Source: Deltaproteobacteria bacterium (GTDB lineage Bacteria; Desulfobacterota; Syntrophobacteria; Syntrophobacterales; Syntrophobacteraceae). From it: DNA of 64,000 nucleotides. This document shows positions 8,886 to 20,267 of the stretch, one piece after another. The notes under the pieces were generated by a model. It was not told the DNA's origin. It was given only the letters and a program-made list of their open reading frames with translations, and made no database searches. Location: positions 1 through 64,000 of the forward strand of contig JAJXYD010000028.1 of the NCBI GenBank assembly GCA_021780695.1. The letters run 5' to 3'. Position numbers and translations under genes: made by a program. Each line of letters begins with the position of its first letter. Position 1 is the stretch's first letter.

Positions 8886-9668
8886 TTGACTTCACCAAAA
8901 GATTCCGACGCGCGCTATGCCCTCTGCGTCCAGAATGTTTCTCTGGGCTACGGGGATAGGATGATATTGGAAGATATCAACTTTTGCGTTCGATACGGCC
9001 AGATTGTGACGATTTTGGGAGAAAGCGGCTGCGGAAAGTCGACTCTTTTGAAAGGTCTTCTGGGTCTGTTACAACCCGCCCGGGGCCGATTCGAATTCTA
9101 CGGAAAGGACATTTCCGATTCGAACCCCGAGGGGTCGTACGACTGGGTGAGAAAACGAACGGGCGTGCTCTTTCAGTCCGGGGCCCTTATCGGCTCGCTT
9201 AGCCTTGCGGAAAATGTGGCCCTGCCGATCCGGGAGTTTTCAAACATCCCGGGGGAAATAGTGGAGGAGATCGTGGGGTTGAAGCTTGAAATGGTAAAGC
9301 TTGGCGGATACGGAAAATATTATCCGGCCGAACTCAGCGGCGGGATGAAAAAAAGAGCCGGTCTTGCCAGGGCTTTGGCCCTTGATCCCAAAATCCTTTT
9401 TTGCGATGAGCCGACAGGAGGTCTTGACCCGGTAATATCGGCCGAAATGGATGACCTTCTCCTGGAACTAAATCACATCCTGGACATCACGATGATTGTC
9501 ATTACCCACGACCTTCCGACCATAATGGCGATATCGGACTGGTCGATCATGATAGACGCTCAAGCCCGCGGCATCGTGGCCGCCGGTCCGCCCAGGGAAA
9601 TGGCGAACAGCCCCGACCCGCGAGTCCGCGGTTTTTTTAACAGGCAGCCTCCGTACCCCAATGTCTGA
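8886..9668 (+). CDS. MlaF-type ABC transporter ATP-binding protein (260 aa)
   Basis: The ATPase that powers the MCE lipid transporter. It has Walker A (GESGCGKST), a Q-loop (LFQSGALIGSL), the ABC signature (LSGGMKKRAGLARAL), Walker B (ILFCDEPTGGLDP) and the H-loop (VITHD). The frame opens at a TTG at 8868, but GGAGG at 8874-8878 lies inside that reading and sits seven bases before another TTG at 8886, so the real start is most likely 8886. The length then matches MlaF. The gene lies between the permease and the MCE protein. Confidence 0.9.
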   Translation: MTSPKDSDARYALCVQNVSLGYGDRMILEDINFCVRYGQIVTILGESGCGKSTLLKGLLGLLQPARGRFEFYGKDISDSNPEGSYDWVRKRTGVLFQSGALIGSLSLAENVALPIREFSNIPGEIVEEIVGLKLEMVKLGGYGKYYPAELSGGMKKRAGLARALALDPKILFCDEPTGGLDPVISAEMDDLLLELNHILDITMIVITHDLPTIMAISDWSIMIDAQARGIVAAGPPREMANSPDPRVRGFFNRQPPYPNV

Positions 9669-9683
9669 AGCGAAGGGAGTCTC

Positions 9684-10673
9684 TTGGCCAGAACCGTCAA
9701 CCCGTTAAAGATAGGTCTTTTCGCCATTATTTGCCTGGGGCTGATAATCGGCACGATATTCTGGCTAAAGGCCACCCTTTGGTTCGAGAAGACAAAAACA
9801 TACGCAACCTATTTCAATGTATCGGTTAACGGGCTTCAAAGAGACGCCCCGGTCGACTACCTTGGCGTGCCCATAGGCCGGGTTGCAAAGCTCACAATCG
9901 CCCCGGACGGCCGTCTGGTCGAAGTGTTATTAAAGCTTAAGACAAGTTTTAAGGTCGACAGCTCCGTTTGCGCGCAGTTGCAGGTTCAGGGGTTGACTGG
10001 CCTTAACTATCTCGAAATCGGCCCTACCCCAAAAGACATCGACCGGTTGAGCCCGAAGATAGACTTCGCATCGCCCTATCCCGTAATAAGGTCCTATCCG
10101 TCGGAAATCGACGTCCTCGAACTTCGACTTCATGATCTTTTTGCGCAATTTCAGTCTTTGGACATTCAGGAACTTACGAAGTCGTGGGAAAAGACATCGA
10201 ACCTGGCAAATAACATACTGCTGCAACTGGGGGCGAAGTCGCCCAAAAGCGGCGATCTGAAAACGACTCTGGTTTCCTTGAAACATGCTTCGAAAAATGC
10301 CGAAACCCTTCTTGCCGCCTTGTCCCATGCGGCCTCGCCGGCTCAGGTAAATAGGGGGGTAAAAGACCTCACAGCTTCCCTTGCCTCGGTGAAAAAAATT
10401 ACCGAAAGCCTCAAAATGCAGCTACAGACGCTGCCGCCGGGAAAACTGGGAAAGCTCGCGAACCATTTTGACAAAACGCTCGCGTCGGGGAAAACGGCTT
10501 TTTCGAACCTGGGGGACAAAGTTGACAACTCGGCATCTCTTCTCGATAGTGACCTGCGCGAAATGGGCAACCTTATTTCCCAGCTAAAATCATTTGCCCG
10601 GATCATCAGTCTCCAGCCTAACAGCCTGGTCTTTCCGATCAAGGAGCCAAAAGAACCCTTTAGCGGCAAATGA
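9684..10673 (+). CDS. MlaD-type MCE-domain protein (329 aa)
   Basis: The substrate-binding component of the lipid transporter, anchored in the inner membrane and facing the periplasm. A single N-terminal helix (IGLFAIICLGLIIGTIFW) is followed by an MCE domain at about 38-118, with DAPVDYLGVPIGRVAKL and LTGLNYLEIGP. The long C-terminal part, about 150-329, is rich in A, L, S and K and probably helical, as in the MCE proteins that form tubes. It starts with TTG after GGGAG. It sits 15 bases after the ATPase gene. Confidence 0.88.
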   Translation: MARTVNPLKIGLFAIICLGLIIGTIFWLKATLWFEKTKTYATYFNVSVNGLQRDAPVDYLGVPIGRVAKLTIAPDGRLVEVLLKLKTSFKVDSSVCAQLQVQGLTGLNYLEIGPTPKDIDRLSPKIDFASPYPVIRSYPSEIDVLELRLHDLFAQFQSLDIQELTKSWEKTSNLANNILLQLGAKSPKSGDLKTTLVSLKHASKNAETLLAALSHAASPAQVNRGVKDLTASLASVKKITESLKMQLQTLPPGKLGKLANHFDKTLASGKTAFSNLGDKVDNSASLLDSDLREMGNLISQLKSFARIISLQPNSLVFPIKEPKEPFSGK

Positions 10674-10710
10674 GCCGAGGGGCTGGAAGCAGCTCCAGGG
10701 GAGTCCTCAA

Positions 10711-11427
10711 ATGAGGCGTAGGGATGAAAAGGGCAAGACGCTTACCGGAAGGCTAAGGATCAAGGCCGCGAATTTTCCCTTTAAACGGCTCGCGGCCTCC
10801 ATCCGCCCCCTCTTTTTGGCCCTCTTTTGCGCCCTGCTCCTCTCGGGATGTTTGCAGGCGCTTTACCCCCGGACAAAGCCCCCCCAATATTACCGGATCG
10901 ACTACCCGTTCCGGCCCTCCCTTTGCGGTAAGCCTTTTCCCGCCACAGTTCGGATTGGACCTTTCACGGCTTCGCCCCCCTACGACCGCGAACAAATGGT
11001 CCTCTGCGCTCCCGGCCGCGAGGTTGACTTCTCCTCACATTACCAATGGATCGCCCCTGCCGCGGACATGATCGCAAACGATCTCATGCGTGATCTGTCG
11101 ATTGGCAAAGTATTTGAAAATGCAGTGCCTGCGGGCAGTAGCGTGCCTGCGACATACCGTATGAGCGCGGAGATCTACCGGTTCGATCTCGAAAAAGGCC
11201 GCACATCCTCTCGCGCCCTGCTTGACCTTGAAATCACCTTGTGGCGGGTAAAACCGCGCAGGATCGTTTTCCAAAAACACTTTCATTATCAAAGTCCCCC
11301 CTTGGCATCAAACGGTCCAAGCGAGTTCGCAGCGGCGATGTCGGACCTTGTCGCGCGCCTCTCCATGGACCTCAGAAACGACCTGTGCGCTCTTAGCAAA
11401 GACAGCTCACATCCAGCCGGTGACTGA
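10711..11427 (+). CDS. ABC transporter auxiliary lipoprotein, PqiC/YmbA-like (238 aa)
   Basis: A probable outer-membrane lipoprotein that completes the MCE system. A long basic N-terminus leads to a hydrophobic stretch and lipobox LLLSGC (lipidated Cys at 47). The body includes YYRIDYP near the start and [17 protein letters not shown], features of the ABC_trans_aux/DUF330 family. The frame is open further upstream, but ATG at 10711 has AGGGGAG seven bases before it. The gene converges with dnaA and their 3' ends overlap by 35 bases, so read-through from either side would be antisense to the other. Confidence 0.8.
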   Translation: MRRRDEKGKTLTGRLRIKAANFPFKRLAASIRPLFLALFCALLLSGCLQALYPRTKPPQYYRIDYPFRPSLCGKPFPATVRIGPFTASPPYDREQMVLCAPGREVDFSSHYQWIAPAADMIANDLMRDLSIGKVFENAVPAGSSVPATYRMSAEIYRFDLEKGRTSSRALLDLEITLWRVKPRRIVFQKHFHYQSPPLASNGPSEFAAAMSDLVARLSMDLRNDLCALSKDSSHPAGD

Positions 11428-12748
11428 CGTGCTCGACCTGACGCCTCACCTTGCCGTCCCTGTCCATAATCTTGGTCAAATCGTTCACAGCGTAGAGAAC
11501 CGAACTGTGGCTGCGTTTAAAAGACCGTCCTATCGACTGGAGAGATTCGCTGGTGTAGCGCCGGCACAGGTACATCCCGACCTTTCGAGCCGCGGCGAGT
11601 TCCCTTCGCCTCTTCGGGGACTGAAGGTCTTCGAGCGAAATATTGAAAGTGGCGCAAATAATTTGTTGAATATGATCGACTGTGATCTTGGGCAAGCGAT
11701 CGAGCATGGTCTCGGTCAATTGCCTGGCCAGGTCCAGAGTTACCGGGACCCCCTGGATATTTGACTTGGCGATAATGCCTATCAGGCAGCTTTCGAGCTG
11801 GCGAATATCCCCCATGACACGTTCCGCCAGAAAATGAATGACCTCACGGGGCAGACGGGTGTTTTCCGAAAGCGCTTTTTTGCGAATTATCTCTATTCTG
11901 GTCGAAAGATCCGGGGGATCGATGGGAGCGGCCATAATGCCGCCCAACCTCGACTGCAATTCGTTGGAAAGCTTGGGGATATCCTTTGGAAAGGCATTTC
12001 CGGTATAAAGTATCCTTTTGCCCCGGTACATCAGCTCGTCCAGGGTGTAGACCAATTCGTTCTGGACCTTTTCCTTTCCGCTCAGAAACTCGACCTTTTC
12101 AAGAATCAGCACATCGCAGTCGTTGCGGAATTTAGATTTAAAGCCCTCGATCGTGCCGTTTTTAAGCGAGGAGATCATCTCATTGGCAAATTGCTCGGCG
12201 GTAACGTAATGAATCCTTTGATCGGGAGCCTGCTTACGGATATAGCTGCCAACCGCCTGCGAGAGGTGGCTTTTGCCCAGGCCGGTCCTCGCAAGAATAT
12301 AGGCGGAATTGTTATAGAGCTGCTGACCGCAGGCCAAACCCTTCGCGGCGGCAAAGGCCAGTTCATTGGAAGAGCCTACCACAAACTGATCAAAGGTGAA
12401 TCGGGGATTAAAGACCGGTCCCGAGCGTTTGATAAGGTCGCTCATAACAATCTGTCTGGGCGGTTCCGGACGCAGGGGTTCGCTCTCGGGTTCCCCGGCG
12501 GCGGCCTCCTCGGTGAGAATCTCATAGTCGAGCCGGCGCGCCGAGGGGAAAAATTCCCGCACCACCTTCAGAAGCTTTGGTTCGAGCTTTTCCCTTATCC
12601 ACTCAATGTGGAACCGGTTTCTACACCCAAGCGACGCCGTTTCGCCTTCCAGGCCTAGAAATACAATCGATGAAACCCACAGATCGTACTGTCCCCTGGA
12701 TAGCGACGACTGAAGCCTCCTCTTGATTTCCTCCCACATCTGTTCCAT
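11393..12748 (-). CDS. Divergent DnaA-family replication initiator (451 aa)
   Basis: AAA+ protein with DnaA domain order: N-terminal domain 1-75, linker 76-110, AAA+ domain 110-320, helical domain IV 355-451. It keeps Walker A GLGKSH at 156-161, the core VVGSSN at 123-128, an arginine-finger-like QSRLGG and sensor-2 IRQLES. Three features are unlike normal DnaA. The Walker B acidic pair is E-K (217-218) where the family has D-D, the P-loop lead-in is ART rather than GGV/GGT, and the domain IV signature ends in [10 protein letters not shown] in place of GGRDHTTV. No dnaN or recF is nearby. It may be a regulatory paralogue or a fast-evolving sole DnaA; sequence here cannot decide. Confidence 0.8.
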   Translation of the reverse strand: MEQMWEEIKRRLQSSLSRGQYDLWVSSIVFLGLEGETASLGCRNRFHIEWIREKLEPKLLKVVREFFPSARRLDYEILTEEAAAGEPESEPLRPEPPRQIVMSDLIKRSGPVFNPRFTFDQFVVGSSNELAFAAAKGLACGQQLYNNSAYILARTGLGKSHLSQAVGSYIRKQAPDQRIHYVTAEQFANEMISSLKNGTIEGFKSKFRNDCDVLILEKVEFLSGKEKVQNELVYTLDELMYRGKRILYTGNAFPKDIPKLSNELQSRLGGIMAAPIDPPDLSTRIEIIRKKALSENTRLPREVIHFLAERVMGDIRQLESCLIGIIAKSNIQGVPVTLDLARQLTETMLDRLPKITVDHIQQIICATFNISLEDLQSPKRRRELAAARKVGMYLCRRYTSESLQSIGRSFKRSHSSVLYAVNDLTKIMDRDGKVRRQVEHVSHRLDVSCLC

Positions 12749-13620
12749 GTGTTCTTCCCGTTACCTGAAAGAAAGGAATAGTTAACCAAACAGCGCAAAA
12801 AAGCACATACGCCTACGCCCCCAACCGAAGACACAGTTGCCCGCAATGAAATGGAATAGAAAGATTTTCAACCAGGAATGATTTTGTTAAAAGCCCCTCT
12901 TTGTGGCGATGGTTTTTAATGAATCTTGCGCAAGCCGTCAAAGTTGATCTTCAGAGTTTTAACCGGGAATCGGGAAATGCGGTCGAAGGGAAGAATTGAT
13001 CAAGAATGAACGGGTGTTAGCCTTTCCATGGACCTAAGTAGCTAAAAGAACGCGACTTTTTAGAAATCCTCTTTTCTCTTGGAAAATCAAAGGCCTTTCA
13101 GGATCCTATTTACCATTCGCAAAAGTTTTCAGAAAGCCGATCTCATTTTTCCTCCGATTTTCTCAATTTTTTACAAACATCCACATTAACGAGGGGCTTT
13201 TTAGAGCCGGTTGGCTTTCCAGAAAGCCTTTGCGGTATAGTTACACACCGGTTGTAAAAATAGGACCTAAAAGTTTACAAACCAAGCGCGAAAAGATGGT
13301 TTTCCGTTTTTTCCAAACGCCAAGTGATTGCTGCAAAAGGGTTTGCGGGACGCCGCCTTTTGTCTGCCCAAGGCCTAAGGCGTTGGGATCTCATTGTTTC
13401 GAGCCCCCTTGGCAGGTTAAAAGGACAGGTCGGTTTACAAGGCTGGAGCAGACCCAGTTGGGGGATACAGACCGTTTTTTACCGTTTCAGCCGATTTTTA
13501 GCTTGTCTTTTGCCTCCGGCACGGATAAAAGAGCCGGCGGCAAGGGGTATGGCCCCCGTAAAGAGGTCGATCCCCTCCACCGCCTTGCGCATTCGGCCGC
13601 AGACCGCTCTATTTCCCCCA
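12749..13620. other. Long AT-richer intergenic region upstream of the dnaA homologue
   Basis: About 870 bases without a supported gene. Overlapping plus-strand frames at 13230-13784 and 13324-13842 lack ribosome-binding sites and coding character. A compact hairpin (GGCTTTC, CA, GAAAGCC) is near 13211-13226. Only one partial DnaA-box match (ATCCACA at about 13169) is visible, so an origin is not supported. It should contain the dnaA promoter. Confidence 0.5.
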
Positions 13621-13779
13621 TTAGCGCGAGTCCCCGAACAACTCCTTATCAAGACCGACAATTATCAGAAAACCGGCAAGAAAGAGAGCACATACACCCT
13701 GAACGGGATGCGCGCCAATCTGGTAGAAACCAGCCCCCCCAATTACGATACCCGAAAATATCTGAATCATACCGGCCAT
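13621..13779 (-). CDS. Small membrane protein (52 aa)
   Basis: A short gene with a near-ideal ribosome-binding site: GGGAGGG lies six bases before the ATG at 13779. The product, starting MAGMIQIFSGIVIGGAG, has two hydrophobic helices (about 4-18 and 29-43) joined by a short polar turn, and ends in a charged tail (GLDKELFGDSR). I do not recognise a family. It stands alone, on the strand opposite to the SYLF gene. An open frame extending further upstream (to 13815) ignores the ribosome-binding site. Confidence 0.6.
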   Translation of the reverse strand: MAGMIQIFSGIVIGGAGFYQIGAHPVQGVCALFLAGFLIIVGLDKELFGDSR

Positions 13780-14118
13780 GCTAAGCCCTCCCTGGCAAAG
13801 TGTCACGCCCCTCAAACCACATTTTGCTTCAATCAGCCCTAAAAATATGGAAAGGCACCGCTTATTCGAGCCCTTCGACTAAAGAGCCATAAGAGCAAAT
13901 GTCGTTCCAGCGGGCGCAAGAAAAGGGTTCCGAGCCAAAGAGGGCTGTCTGCCCTGCCGCCTGGAGACGGCAGGATATGGTTTGAGCGTCTGCAAATCAG
14001 AATCCTTACGAAATGTCGTAAAAATTACGACCCAAGGCTCCTCATGCTTATATTGTTATTAAATATGCGCGACTTGATTGTTTGGCAGCCGATATGTCTT
14101 TAAATAGAGGAGTTTGAG
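13780..14118. other. Intergenic region with a hairpin ahead of the SYLF gene
   Basis: No gene seen. CCTGCCG at 13953-13959 pairs with CGGCAGG at 13968-13974 across an eight-base loop. No T-run follows, so it could be a leader element or a weak terminator. The promoter of the SYLF gene must lie in the AT-rich 14040-14105 stretch. Confidence 0.4.
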
Positions 14119-14793
14119 ATGAAATATGTCGCAACACCACTTCTGATCGCTTCGTTACTCTTTTTGGGACCGGTAAGTGCCAGGGCCTTTCCCACGTCTT
14201 CAGAAATGAACCGGGTACAAAACGCCTCTGCCGTATTTAGTCAAATGACGGCGGCGATTCCCCCCTTCGTACTGCGCAATGCGAAGGGTATCGCGGTGAT
14301 CCCGGGGGCGCTGCAAGCCGGTTTTATATTTGGCGGAGAATTGGGTAGAGGAATTCTTTCGGCTCGTCTTCCAAATGGGAGATGGTCCGCGCCGTCCTTT
14401 ATAACTTTAGCAGGCGCCAGTTTCGGCTTTCAGATCGGAGGTGAGGTACGCAACATTGTCCTCATTTTCAACACACGGCAAGCCGTTGCGGCGGCCGCAA
14501 GCGGAAATCTCAAGCTGGGCGTTGGAGCCTCGGTAACGGCAGGGCCGATCGGAGCGGGTTTTGGCGCCAATACGGCAATGCCCTCCGTATATTCCTATGT
14601 GGGCAGCATGGGCGCATTCATCGGCGCAACCGTGCAGGGGGCGGTTTTATCAACTGATTACAACGCCAACGTAAATACCTACGGAAGGGTCAACCCGCTT
14701 AGCATGCCTGGCGGCTCCGCTCCGGGAGCGGTACGAGGCTTCGTGTGCACAGTCTCCAGGGCGACCGGAGCGCCAACCAGCGTTTGCGGCTAG
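14119..14793 (+). CDS. Exported SYLF (Ysc84-type) lipid-binding protein (224 aa)
   Basis: A small exported protein of the SYLF/Ysc84 family, which binds lipids in characterised eukaryotic members; the bacterial role is poorly known. A signal peptide (about 1-23, ending ARA) is followed by the domain: AKGIAVIPGALQAGFIFGGE, GRWSAPSFITLAGASFGFQIG and repeated G-rich strands to the end. It starts after GAGGAG. Transcribed alone and convergent with proS. Two Cys residues (FVCTV and SVCG) near the C-terminus could form a disulphide. Confidence 0.85.
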   Translation: MKYVATPLLIASLLFLGPVSARAFPTSSEMNRVQNASAVFSQMTAAIPPFVLRNAKGIAVIPGALQAGFIFGGELGRGILSARLPNGRWSAPSFITLAGASFGFQIGGEVRNIVLIFNTRQAVAAAASGNLKLGVGASVTAGPIGAGFGANTAMPSVYSYVGSMGAFIGATVQGAVLSTDYNANVNTYGRVNPLSMPGGSAPGAVRGFVCTVSRATGAPTSVCG

Positions 14794-14836
14794 TCCCCGG
14801 AGATTGGCGGACTTTGAAAAAGACTACTTCGATAGT

Positions 14837-14862
14837 GCACCTGGACGGGAGTGTCCAGGTGC
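14837..14862. terminator. Hairpin between convergent SYLF and proS genes
   Basis: GCACCTGGAC (14837-14846) pairs perfectly with GTCCAGGTGC (14853-14862) across a six-base loop. It lies between two convergent stop codons, where a shared terminator is expected. There is no long T-run on either side. Confidence 0.55.
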
Positions 14863-14888
14863 GGATGAACCATCGCGTACCAGCTCTT

Positions 14889-16637
14889 TTAAGCTTTCTC
14901 ATCCATATAGGGCAAATTTTCCATGGAAGGTTCAAGCTCCCTGAAGATAGCTTCCAGCGTGGCTTCGATATCTTTTTCAGGACAAATCCTTACCTCCCCG
15001 GTTTGTCTGATTTTTATTTCCACATCCCCGCTCTTTTCGAGTTTGCGGCTGACCACAAGCCTCACCGGTATTCCCAGAAGGTCCGCGTCCTTAAGCTTTA
15101 CGCCCGGGGATTCGCTCCTGTCGTCGAAGAGCAGTTCCCATACCGGGCCGAATTTGGAATAGATCCTCTCGGCCATTGCGACCACCTCGGGTTGGTTTCC
15201 AAGCTGGGACAATATGATTTGATAGGGGGCGATCGAAGCCGGCAACCGCATCCCGCTCTCGTCGTGCCACTTTTCGATAATCGAGGCCAAAAGCCGTTCG
15301 ACCCCTATGCCGTAGCAGCCCATAACCACGCGGTTGGGCTCCCCCGCACCGTCGAGATAGGTCACGTCCATGGATTCGGGGGCGGTATATTTTACCCCAA
15401 GCTTGAAGGTATGCCCCAACTCGATCCCACGTCTTAGCTCCAAATCAGCCTTGCCGCAGACCGCGCACCGATCTCCCTCGCGGACTTCGACAATGTCGGC
15501 GCTCTCTTTTAATTCGAAGTCGCGGCCGGGAAGTACGTTTTTGAGATGCATATCCGGCTCATTTGCCCCTGCAATATAGAGAGCCGACTCGGTTATGGCG
15601 CTATCGCACACTATCCGCACCCCCTTTATACCCACGGGGGAGAGAAAACCGCCGTTTAGCCCCTTGCCGGAAAGGATTTTTTCAGGAGCGTAGTCGAGAT
15701 GAACCGCCTTAAGATAAGCCCCAAGCTTTGTGGCCGATACGTTAAAGTCGCCTCGAACGACCGCAAAAACCAGATTTTCATCGGCGACATAGGCCACGGT
15801 CTTTAGAAAGGATTCTTGCGGAGCATCGAAAAATCCCGCGAGATCGGCGATGGTTTTGACCCCGGGCGTATGCACTTTTTCCCTGGCCGGGCTTTGGGTA
15901 GACGGCGTTCGCTCCGGCTTCATGCCGACGGCTTTTTCCGTATTCGCGGCGTAGCCGCAGCCGGGGCAAAGGACAAAATGGTCCTCGCCGTTGACCGACT
16001 CCAGCATGAACTCGTGGGAACCGCTTCCGCCCATAATGCCCGAATCGGCCTCGATGGGGGTCGATTTTAGTCCGCAGCGGGCAAATATACGCAGGTAGGC
16101 GTTATAGATTTTGGGATAGTAGACGTCCAGATCATTAAAGTCAGGGTGAAAACTGTAAGCATCCTTCATCTGGAACTCGCGCACCCGCAGAAGGCCTGCT
16201 CGCGGGCGCGCCTCGTCGCGGATTTTGGTCTGGATCTGGTAGAGCATCACAGGCAGATCCCGGTAGGAGCGCACAAACTGTTTGGCAATATCGGTAACAA
16301 CTTCCTCGTGGGTCATTGCGAGCACGAACTGGCGGTCCCTTCGATCCTTAAACCGGATGAGTTCGTCTCCAATATGAAAATAGCGCCCCGTTTTTTTCCA
16401 AAGCTCGGCGGGGTTTACCACGGGCATTGTAACTTCGAGCCCTCCGATCGCGTCGAGTTCCTCACGGATGATCCGTTTTATCTTCTCTACGGCTCTATGT
16501 CCAAGGGGCATGAGCGAATAGAGCCCCGCGGCAATCGGGTATACGAAAGAACCCCTTAGAAGAAAAATATGGGACGGGGTTTCAGCCTCTTTGGGCGCTT
16601 CGAAAAGAGTGTGAATAAAGGCTTGTGAATAGCGCAT
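14889..16637 (-). CDS. proS: Prolyl-tRNA synthetase, bacterial type (582 aa)
   Basis: Charges tRNA-Pro in the cytoplasm. Class II catalytic motifs are visible: motif 1 around [14 protein letters not shown], motif 2 with [20 protein letters not shown], and motif 3 [16 protein letters not shown]. An inserted editing (YbaK/INS) domain lies between motifs 2 and 3 at about 225-385, and an anticodon-binding domain ends the protein. The length fits bacterial-type ProS. The frame opens ten codons earlier, but AGCGAGG lies seven bases before the ATG at 16637, and MRYSQAF matches the usual start. Confidence 0.95.
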   Translation of the reverse strand: MRYSQAFIHTLFEAPKEAETPSHIFLLRGSFVYPIAAGLYSLMPLGHRAVEKIKRIIREELDAIGGLEVTMPVVNPAELWKKTGRYFHIGDELIRFKDRRDRQFVLAMTHEEVVTDIAKQFVRSYRDLPVMLYQIQTKIRDEARPRAGLLRVREFQMKDAYSFHPDFNDLDVYYPKIYNAYLRIFARCGLKSTPIEADSGIMGGSGSHEFMLESVNGEDHFVLCPGCGYAANTEKAVGMKPERTPSTQSPAREKVHTPGVKTIADLAGFFDAPQESFLKTVAYVADENLVFAVVRGDFNVSATKLGAYLKAVHLDYAPEKILSGKGLNGGFLSPVGIKGVRIVCDSAITESALYIAGANEPDMHLKNVLPGRDFELKESADIVEVREGDRCAVCGKADLELRRGIELGHTFKLGVKYTAPESMDVTYLDGAGEPNRVVMGCYGIGVERLLASIIEKWHDESGMRLPASIAPYQIILSQLGNQPEVVAMAERIYSKFGPVWELLFDDRSESPGVKLKDADLLGIPVRLVVSRKLEKSGDVEIKIRQTGEVRICPEKDIEATLEAIFRELEPSMENLPYMDEKA

Positions 16638-16824
16638 CTTTTTGCCTCGCTGGAAAGTCATCGTCAAGTATCTTTACATCTTCATCCCTGGAACTATACT
16701 CCGATCGGAGCGGCTTTCACTTTTTGTTGCTTCCTACGGCACCCAGTGATTATAGTACATTGTTGTAGAATGTACGAGTATACAGAATCCGAATTGAAAC
16801 TTCTCTAAATTCTTGGGAGAGCGA

Positions 16825-17283
16825 ATGGCTACGGAAACGGGCAGAAAAGATTTCCTCGATGAGCTTAAGGCGATGAAGGAGAAAATGGAAGACATATTCA
16901 TCCGAAGCTTCGCCCCTGATAGCGACCGGGAGCAAAAGGGCCGAGAAAAGGATGACTGGGTGCCCATGAGCGATATAGTGGATTCGGGAAATGAGCTTGT
17001 CTACTGCCTGGATCTGCCGGGGGTAATGGAATGCGATATTCAGGTCGAATGCCGGGACGACCGGCTCTGGATTTCGGGGCTAAGGAAGGACAAGGTTGCC
17101 GAAGGCGAATCAATTCGAATCGAAAGGCCGCAGGGGCACTTTTCCAGGGTTTTTAAATTCCCCTGCCCGGTCAATGAAGAGGCCATCCAGGCCGAATTTA
17201 AAAAGGGGGTGCTAAGGATAAGCGTGCCCAAGAGTTCGCCGGGATGCCGCGCGCGCCGCATAGAGGTGCGCGAGGTCGAGTAA
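16825..17283 (+). CDS. Hsp20/alpha-crystallin small heat-shock protein (152 aa)
   Basis: An ATP-independent holdase chaperone. The alpha-crystallin domain occupies about 50-150, with [18 protein letters not shown], the strand pair around [22 protein letters not shown] and the [10 protein letters not shown] motif. The start at 16825 has GGGAG five bases upstream; a TTG twelve bases earlier is less likely. It is followed 31 bases later by htpX, another heat/membrane-stress gene, so the two probably share a transcript. Confidence 0.9.
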   Translation: MATETGRKDFLDELKAMKEKMEDIFIRSFAPDSDREQKGREKDDWVPMSDIVDSGNELVYCLDLPGVMECDIQVECRDDRLWISGLRKDKVAEGESIRIERPQGHFSRVFKFPCPVNEEAIQAEFKKGVLRISVPKSSPGCRARRIEVREVE

Positions 17284-17314
17284 TTTGTTTTTCTATTCCT
17301 TTGGAGTAACGAAC

Positions 17315-18160
17315 ATGATTGGAAGCAAAATTAAAACGACCCTGTTGCTGGCAATTCTAACCGCTCTAGTGATCTCCATAGGGGGTATGGTTGGAGGTCG
17401 TGGCGGCATGATGATCGCCTTCCTTCTGGCAATCGTTATGAATGGGGGCAGCTATTGGTTCTCGGATAAAATAGTGCTTGCGATGTACCATGCCCAGCCA
17501 ATCGAGGAAGCTCAAAACCCTCAGCTTTTTTCAATCGTAAGAGAGCTTGCAACCGAAGCCGGTCTGCCGATGCCCCGGGTCTATGTCATCCCCGAGGAAA
17601 CCCCGAACGCTTTCGCCACGGGTAGAAACCCCAATCATGCCGCAGTGGCTGTTACCGCCGGTATATTGCGCATTCTTACCCCCACGGAGCTAAAAGGCGT
17701 TCTCGGCCACGAACTGGGACATGTAAGAAACCGCGACATTCTCATAAGCTCTATCGCCGCGACCCTGGGCGGAGCGATCATGATCCTTGCAAGCATCGCC
17801 CGGTGGGGAGCGATCTTCGGAGGCTTCGGCGGCCGCGACGACAGGAAGGGCGGAATTCTCGGGCTTCTGGCTACAGCCATCCTTGCCCCGATTGCGGCTA
17901 CACTCATCCAGCTCGCCATATCGAGGAGCCGCGAATATCTTGCCGATCAAACAGGCGCGCGTCTATCTCATAACCCTGAAAGTCTTGCCAGAGCCCTTGA
18001 AAAGCTCGATGCCTCATCCAGGCGCATTCCTATGGACGCCAATCCTTCCACGGCCCACATGTTTATCGTAAATCCACTTTCCGGTAAAACCATGGCCGGG
18101 CTTTTCAGCACTCACCCACCCATTGATGAGCGCATTCGCAGGCTCCGCGAGATGAGATAG
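17315..18160 (+). CDS. htpX: HtpX-type membrane zinc metalloprotease (281 aa)
   Basis: A quality-control protease of the inner membrane. Two N-terminal helices ([15 protein letters not shown] and [14 protein letters not shown]) precede the catalytic HELGH at 132-136. Two further hydrophobic segments and the third zinc ligand in [10 protein letters not shown] (about 205) follow. Length and order match HtpX. The start at 17315 has TTGGAG upstream; the longer frame from 17285 lacks one. It pairs with hsp20 just upstream. Confidence 0.92.
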   Translation: MIGSKIKTTLLLAILTALVISIGGMVGGRGGMMIAFLLAIVMNGGSYWFSDKIVLAMYHAQPIEEAQNPQLFSIVRELATEAGLPMPRVYVIPEETPNAFATGRNPNHAAVAVTAGILRILTPTELKGVLGHELGHVRNRDILISSIAATLGGAIMILASIARWGAIFGGFGGRDDRKGGILGLLATAILAPIAATLIQLAISRSREYLADQTGARLSHNPESLARALEKLDASSRRIPMDANPSTAHMFIVNPLSGKTMAGLFSTHPPIDERIRRLREMR

Positions 18161-19793
<1,633 letters not shown>

Positions 19794-19832
19794 GCGGCCG
19801 ACCGCGCTGCCGCATCGGTTGTTTGATCCAAA

Positions 19833-19871
19833 CCCAGGAGGTCGGCCCCGGTTCGGGGCTGACCTCCTGGG
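19833..19871 (+). terminator. Terminator hairpin after purA
   Basis: CCCAGGAGGTC-GGCCCCG and CGGGGC-TGACCTCCTGGG pair as a long, nearly perfect stem around a GTT loop, 40 bases past the purA stop, followed by CCTTTA. Confidence 0.7.
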
Positions 19872-20170
19872 CCTTTACAGCCCTCTCGGCCCATCGACTT
19901 CTTTTAGCCTTCGCGCCGTTTTACGCCTTTACTGTTTTCACTAAGCTATAGATACCCAAAACCGGGGATTGGATACGATTCGAGACATCGTGATCGAAGG
20001 TTGCGGTCCTTAAATTGGCGGATAGTAAACGATGCCGTTTTTTATCCTTCCGTGGCAGAACCAACCAGTTCAGCCGATAGCAGCGAAGTTAAGGGACTTC
20101 ACCCCTGTATCCTTTTGCGGACTTTGCACCGCGCTATCGAAAAGTTCGATCATTTTCCCGGATATAAAGC

Positions 20171-20203
20171 AAAAAGGCCTGTTCCGAACATCCGGAACAG
20201 GCC
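20171..20203 (-). terminator. Intrinsic terminator of the dsr operon
   Basis: GGCCTGTTCCG (20176-20186) pairs with CGGAACAGGCC (20193-20203). Read on the minus strand, five T residues (20175-20171) follow. It lies about 65 bases past the dsrP stop. Confidence 0.8.
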
Positions 20204-20223
20204 ATCGCTTTTACAAACAAGCC

Positions 20224-20244
20224 CCGAGGTAAAACACTCCTCGG
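20224..20244 (-). terminator. Second small hairpin after dsrP
   Basis: CCGAGG at 20224-20229 pairs with CCTCGG at 20239-20244. It lies between the dsrP stop and the stronger terminator, so two hairpins stand in tandem at the operon end. Confidence 0.4.
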
Positions 20245-20267
20245 CGAAAATCAACTACGGAAACTTT

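Noticed and set aside
12749-13300. Replication origin next to the dnaA homologue
   Set aside because: I looked for a cluster of DnaA boxes on both strands and found only one partial match. No dnaN, gidA or parAB genes are adjacent.
13230-13842. Overlapping 184- and 172-codon plus-strand frames
   Set aside because: They overlap each other and the well-supported small minus-strand gene. They have no ribosome-binding sites, and their residue mix is that of translated spacer.
14745-15437. 230-codon plus-strand frame opposite proS
   Set aside because: Shadow of proS, whose motifs are certain. No start signal.
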